Assembly: GCA_023150845.1 (NCBI GenBank)
Contig: JAKLKD010000014.1
Span: 1-54,173 of the forward strand
Origin: Myxococcota bacterium
GTDB taxonomy: Bacteria > Myxococcota_A > UBA796 > CAJQPC01
Reading direction: 5' to 3'
Length of the DNA: 54,173 bases
The notes under the pieces were generated by a model that saw only the letters and a list, made by a program, of their open reading frames with translations, was not told the DNA's origin and ran no database searches. Within the stretch, counting starts at the first letter, position 1, and the number at the start of each line of letters is the position of its first letter. Position numbers and translations under genes: made by a program. Of the stretch, positions 51,005-54,173 are shown piece by piece.

Positions 51005-51742
51005 ATGCGACTCCCCCGCCCGCTCCTGCTCTCGCTCCTTCCCCTGCTCGGCTGCCCCGCGGAGCAGCTCGGCGTACACATCCCGGAGGGGGGCCCCGAC
51101 GCCGTGAGCCACGAGGACCTCACCCGAGACGCCCACGCCCTGGTGAAGCTCGGGGATCGGCGCCCGGGCGCGGCGGGGGCCCGGGCGGGCGCTGAGATCA
51201 TCCAGCGCCGCCTCGGCGAGATGAAGACCTTGCCCGCCTTCGGCCAAGGGTACGTCGCCCAGGGGCCGACGGGCTGGGCGGTGTGCGGGCAGAAGGACGG
51301 GCGGAGCGACCGGGCCGTGCTCATCGTCGCCGAGGACGCCGGGGACGGCGCCGGGGACAGCGCCGCGCCCACGGCGGCCTTGATCAGCCTCGCGAAGTCC
51401 TACGACCTCAACCAGCCGCCGCCGGAGACCTTGATCTTCTGCGCGGTCAGCGCCACGGGCGGCTGGGACACCCTCTGGGCCTCACCGCCAACGCCCCAGC
51501 AGGCCGTGAAGACCCTCGTCGTGCTCGGGCCCCTCGGCGAGCGGGAGGGCTTCACCTTGACCGAGCTGACCCGGGAGGCCCCCGGCGGCCCCTTGCGTGG
51601 GGTGCTCGCCAGCACCGGGGCCCTGGCGCTCCACGAGGGCCCGGAGGACCGCATGGAGCGCCTGGACTATGTGGGCCTCGTGACGAGCCTGCTCGCCGTC
51701 CGGGCCCACATCGAGGCTGAGGTCAGCGCGCGGACACCCTGA
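51005..51742 (+). CDS. lipoprotein resembling a degenerate M28 peptidase
   Basis: The start at 51005 begins a lipoprotein signal (MRLPRPLLLSLLPLLGC); a longer frame would overlap the methyltransferase gene. The 245-residue mature protein follows the M28 aminopeptidase pattern in outline: LGDRRPGAAGARAGAEIIQRR, then AVLIVAEDAGDGAGDSAAPT where the metal-binding His-x-Asp is expected, and LIFCAVSATGGWD. The His and the later Glu-Glu pair are missing, so catalysis is unlikely. It may bind peptides at the surface. Confidence 0.65.
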   Translation: MRLPRPLLLSLLPLLGCPAEQLGVHIPEGGPDAVSHEDLTRDAHALVKLGDRRPGAAGARAGAEIIQRRLGEMKTLPAFGQGYVAQGPTGWAVCGQKDGRSDRAVLIVAEDAGDGAGDSAAPTAALISLAKSYDLNQPPPETLIFCAVSATGGWDTLWASPPTPQQAVKTLVVLGPLGEREGFTLTELTREAPGGPLRGVLASTGALALHEGPEDRMERLDYVGLVTSLLAVRAHIEAEVSARTP

Positions 51743-51756
51743 CCTCACCCGGCGGC

Positions 51757-53238
51757 TTAGTTCGGGGCGCCCTCGGTGATCCAGGTCTCGATCTTCGCGA
51801 GGTCGGACGCGGACAAGGTGCTGCCCTTGGGCATGGTGGCCCCGGTGCCGCCCACGGAGGCGTGGGTGCCCTTGAGCTTCAGCCAGAGGTAGCTCTTCGA
51901 GGTGCTGCCGGGCTCGATGAGGTCGTAGCCGGACACCGACGACGCCACGTTCACCGTCGCCGAGTAGCCGCTGTCGAGCTTGAGCTTGCCGCTGGACCCG
52001 CCGCCGGTGTGGCAGCCCTTGCAGCTCGCGCTCCAGATCGGCTGGATGTCGGCGTCGTGGGTGTAGGTGTAGGTCACCTCATCGACGTCGCCGTCGCAGT
52101 CGTTGTCGACGCGGTCCTCGACCTCGGTGGCGGCGGGGTTCACCGTGGAGTCGGTGTCGTCGCAGTCGTCGCTCGTCGTGGCGTAGCCGCGGGGCTGGTC
52201 ACAGGCCTTCGTGGTGCTCGACGAGCTCGACGAGCCGTAGCCGTCGGAGTCCTTGTCGACGTAGAAGGTGCTCGTGCCGGTGACGCTGGAGTCGCTGTCG
52301 TCGGCCAGGCCGTCGCAGTCCTCATCGACGTCCTTCACGTCACAGACCTCGGTGGCCTTGGGGTTCACGGACTTGTCGCTGTCGTTGCAGTCGGACTTGT
52401 CCGCGACGTAGCCCTTGGGCGCGGAGCAGGCGGCCGTAGACGAGGAGGGGTTGCCGTAGCCGTCGCTGTCGCTGTCGGCGAAGTAGGTCGAGGTGACGCC
52501 CTCATCGACGCTGCCGTCGCAGTTGTTGTCGAGGCTGTCGCAGGTCTCCGACGCGTCGGGGTTGACCGCCGAGCTGGTGTCGTCACACTCTTCGCAGGCG
52601 GCGTAGCCGTCGCCGTCGCTGTCGGCGAAGCCCGTGGACCCGTCACAGTTGTAGTCCGTGGGGTCGGTGCAGTCGTCCTCGACGGCCGCCGGGTTGAAGG
52701 TGGCGTCCCCGTCGTCGCAGTCACCGGCGAGCTCGACGTAACCCTCCGGGGCGGTACAGGACTCGACGCCTACGCTGTCGTCGCCATAACCGTCGCCGTC
52801 GGAGTCGAGGTAGAAGGTGTCACCACCGCCGCTGCCGTCGGGGTCTACGAGGCCGTCGCAGTCGTTGTCGGCGCCGTCACAGACCTCGGCGGCGGCGGGG
52901 TTCACCGCGTCGTCGCCGTCGTTGCAGTCCGCGCCCTTGGCGTAGCCGTCGCCGTCGAGGTCGTCGTCGGGGCTCGTCGCGTCGCAGTCGTCATCGACGC
53001 CGTTGTAGGGCGTCTCCGTGGCGCCGGGGTTCACGGCGGCGTTGTTGTCGTCGCAGTCGCCGTCCTCCGTGGTGAAGCCGTCGGCGTCCGCGTCACCCGC
53101 GGGCTCGCTGGTGTCGTCGGTGACGTTGGAGTCGTCCGTCGGGACGGAGTCGTCCCCGGTCTCTTTGTCGCCACAGCCGAGGGGCAGGAGCGCGGTGAGC
53201 GCCAGAGCGAGGGCGGCGCGAAGGGTCAAACGGGTCAT
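51757..53238 (-). CDS. MopE-repeat lipoprotein with C-terminal monohaem cytochrome domain
   Basis: ATG 53238, with GGAG eight bases upstream, starts a lipoprotein signal (MTRLTLRAALALALTALLPLGC); 16 codons are trimmed. The 493-residue protein carries about eight MopE-type Cys/Asp units (residues 45-390) and then a c-type haem domain: [18 protein letters not shown], with MPKGSTLSASDLAKIETWI as the distal part, where Met may be the second ligand. It could carry electrons at the outer surface while the repeats bind metal. The haem domain is shared almost word for word with the next lipoprotein gene. Confidence 0.87.
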   Translation of the reverse strand: MTRLTLRAALALALTALLPLGCGDKETGDDSVPTDDSNVTDDTSEPAGDADADGFTTEDGDCDDNNAAVNPGATETPYNGVDDDCDATSPDDDLDGDGYAKGADCNDGDDAVNPAAAEVCDGADNDCDGLVDPDGSGGGDTFYLDSDGDGYGDDSVGVESCTAPEGYVELAGDCDDGDATFNPAAVEDDCTDPTDYNCDGSTGFADSDGDGYAACEECDDTSSAVNPDASETCDSLDNNCDGSVDEGVTSTYFADSDSDGYGNPSSSTAACSAPKGYVADKSDCNDSDKSVNPKATEVCDVKDVDEDCDGLADDSDSSVTGTSTFYVDKDSDGYGSSSSSSTTKACDQPRGYATTSDDCDDTDSTVNPAATEVEDRVDNDCDGDVDEVTYTYTHDADIQPIWSASCKGCHTGGGSSGKLKLDSGYSATVNVASSVSGYDLIEPGSTSKSYLWLKLKGTHASVGGTGATMPKGSTLSASDLAKIETWITEGAPN

Positions 53239-53299
53239 CGTGAAGCTCCAGAGGGTGCAGAGAGGCTCAGGCGGGGCGCGCCCCACCCGACGCCTGGCA

Positions 53300-53911
53300 T
53301 CAGGGGTTGGCGCCTTCGGTGATCCAGGTCTCGATGGTGGTGAGGTCCGCCGCCGAGATCGAGCCGGACTTCGGCATCTGGACGCCCGAGCCGCCCGCGG
53401 CGGTGTGGGTGCCCTTCAGCTTCAGCCAGAGGTAGCTGGTGTTCGGGTCGCCGGGCTCGATGAGGTCCATCTTGCTGAGCTGGAACGAGGGCTTGTTCAC
53501 CGTGGCCGAGTAGCCGCTGTCGAGCTTGAGCGAGCCGCTGGACCCGCCGCCGGTGTGGCAGCCCTTGCAGCTGTTGTTCCAGATGGGCTGGATGTCCGTG
53601 GCGTGGGACTTCTCGGGGTCGGCGTCGGAGTCGCTGTCGGTGTCGGAGTCCGCGTCGCTGTCCGAGTCCGAGTCGCTGTCGGCGTCCGAGTCGCTGTCGG
53701 CGTCTGAGTCCGCGTCGCTGTCCGCGTCGGTGTCGGAGTCCGCGTCGCTGTCGGCGTCGGCGTCCCCTTCGGTCTCGGAGTCGTCCGCGCTGGAGTCGTC
53801 AGCGGTGGAGTCGTCCGTGGTGCCGGAGTCGGTGGTGTCTTTGTCGCCGCAACCGAGGCTCAAGCCCAAGGACAGCGTGGTGAACAGGAAGAAGCGCAGC
53901 GTCGAGGTCAC
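53300..53911 (-). CDS. lipoprotein with an Asp-Ser/Ala stalk and monohaem cytochrome domain
   Basis: The start is GTG at 53911, with GAGGAG five bases upstream. The 203-residue protein has a lipoprotein signal ([21 protein letters not shown]), an acidic stalk of about 75 residues made of DSD/DAD/DTD steps, and the same haem domain as its neighbour ([37 protein letters not shown]). The stalk is like the Ser-Asp repeats of surface adhesins and would hold the haem away from the membrane. A sigma-70 promoter lies upstream. Confidence 0.87.
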   Translation of the reverse strand: MTSTLRFFLFTTLSLGLSLGCGDKDTTDSGTTDDSTADDSSADDSETEGDADADSDADSDTDADSDADSDADSDSDADSDSDSDSDADSDTDSDSDADPEKSHATDIQPIWNNSCKGCHTGGGSSGSLKLDSGYSATVNKPSFQLSKMDLIEPGDPNTSYLWLKLKGTHTAAGGSGVQMPKSGSISAADLTTIETWITEGANP

Positions 53912-53951
53912 GTGGTCTCCTCAGGGGTAGGCCGCACCACCTTAGTCCCGA

Positions 53952-53980
53952 CTTATCGGGGGTCGCAAGCGTCTCGTCAA
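53952..53980 (-). promoter_or_regulatory. sigma-70-type promoter for the stalked cytochrome lipoprotein
   Basis: On the minus strand TTGACG (53980-53975) and GATAAG (53957-53952) are 17 bases apart, five and four matches to consensus. The start of transcription would be about 34 bases before the GTG. Confidence 0.5.
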
Positions 53981-53987
53981 ACTCCAG

Positions 53988-54173
53988 TCAAGGACCGCCC
54001 GGCCCAGCGGCGTGTTCTGACCGCCGAAGGGGGGCCTTGGCCGCCTCCAGCGCCGCCTTCGCCCGGCTGAGATCCGCCTCCGCGGCGGCGGTGAGGCGGG
54101 TGAGCTCGGCCTGGGCCTCGGCCTCGGTGAGCTCCCCGGCGCGTAGCCGCGCGGCCACGCCCTCGGCCTCGGC
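53988..54173 (-). CDS. C-terminal tail of an Ala/Glu-rich coiled-coil protein (runs off the window)
   Basis: The minus-strand frame is open from the window edge to a TGA at 53988-53990, giving 61 residues. It reads as a charged helical tail (AEAEGVAARLRAGELTEAEA, LSRAKAALEAAKAPLRR) and ends GPGGP. The heptad-like Leu/Ala spacing suggests a coiled coil. The start and the rest of the protein lie outside, so the family is unknown; a chance frame cannot be excluded. Confidence 0.5.
   Translation of the reverse strand, partial: AEAEGVAARLRAGELTEAEAQAELTRLTAAAEADLSRAKAALEAAKAPLRRSEHAAGPGGP

Noticed and set aside
51862-53322. A 486-residue plus-strand frame
   Set aside because: Complement of MopE repeats, Val-rich and without domains.
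53600-53760. GTCGGAGTCCGCGTCGCTG-type tandem DNA considered as a non-coding satellite
   Set aside because: It encodes the Asp-Ser/Ala stalk of a lipoprotein in frame.

Overview
The window is uniformly high-GC, gene-dense DNA that looks like a chromosome segment of a Myxococcota (deltaproteobacterial) organism. Supporting traits are many Asp/Asn/Gly- and Cys-rich MopE- or thrombospondin-3-like lipoproteins, a forkhead/sigma-54 activator with sigma-54 promoters, a myxobacterial-style PUFA-synthase-like start, an HD-GYP protein, and an EF-G of the spd/mitochondrial EFG1 type. The assignment is an inference from gene content. No tRNA, rRNA, CRISPR array or transposase was recognised, and no gap between genes exceeds 300 bases (the largest, about 250, holds sigma-54 control DNA).

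Layout. 1-5.0 kb: the start of a large PUFA/PKS-type synthase behind a perfect sigma-54 promoter, preceded by two overlapping aromatic amino-acid lyase genes, one normal and one lacking the MIO-forming serine; a divergent methyltransferase follows. 5.2-12.7 kb: a 961-residue repeat lipoprotein, then a three-gene minus-strand run (FG-GAP lipoprotein, pentahaem cytochrome, SDR epimerase). 12.8-19.0 kb: plus-strand genes for a hydrolase, a MopE/lamin-tail lipoprotein, a VWA lipoprotein, a ThuA-like lipoprotein and a YbjN-like protein. 19.05-23.1 kb: two overlapping P-loop ATPase genes bracketed by AT-rich 16-bp motifs that form imperfect terminal inverted repeats; this is the best candidate for an undescribed system. 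23.2-25.8 kb: aspS and a coupled secreted protein. 26.0-29.3 kb (minus): an spdEFG1-type fusA and a RecA/KaiC-like ATPase fused to a SLOG-like domain. 29.9-35.65 kb (minus): an HD-GYP protein overlapping a molybdenum hydroxylase of the 4-hydroxybenzoyl-CoA reductase type, with gamma and alpha fused and the four-Cys FeS loop in beta.

37-42 kb is a regulatory unit: a 171-residue unknown protein and a repeat lipoprotein behind a perfect sigma-54 promoter, six phased TGTGCAG boxes upstream of it, and a divergent sigma-54 activator. 42-47.3 kb (minus): two repeat lipoproteins, a GNAT and a membrane-anchored sulfatase-fold protein without the formylglycine motif. 47.5-51.7 kb (plus): acyl-CoA dehydrogenase, HpnA-like SDR, orphan adenine DNA methyltransferase and a degenerate M28-like lipoprotein. 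51.8-54.2 kb (minus): two lipoproteins sharing a monohaem domain on different acidic stalks, and the tail of a coiled-coil protein.

Gene starts were chosen from ribosome-binding sites, lipoboxes and overlaps; where the longest reading frame ran further upstream it was trimmed. Family calls come from motif recognition by eye, not from database searches.
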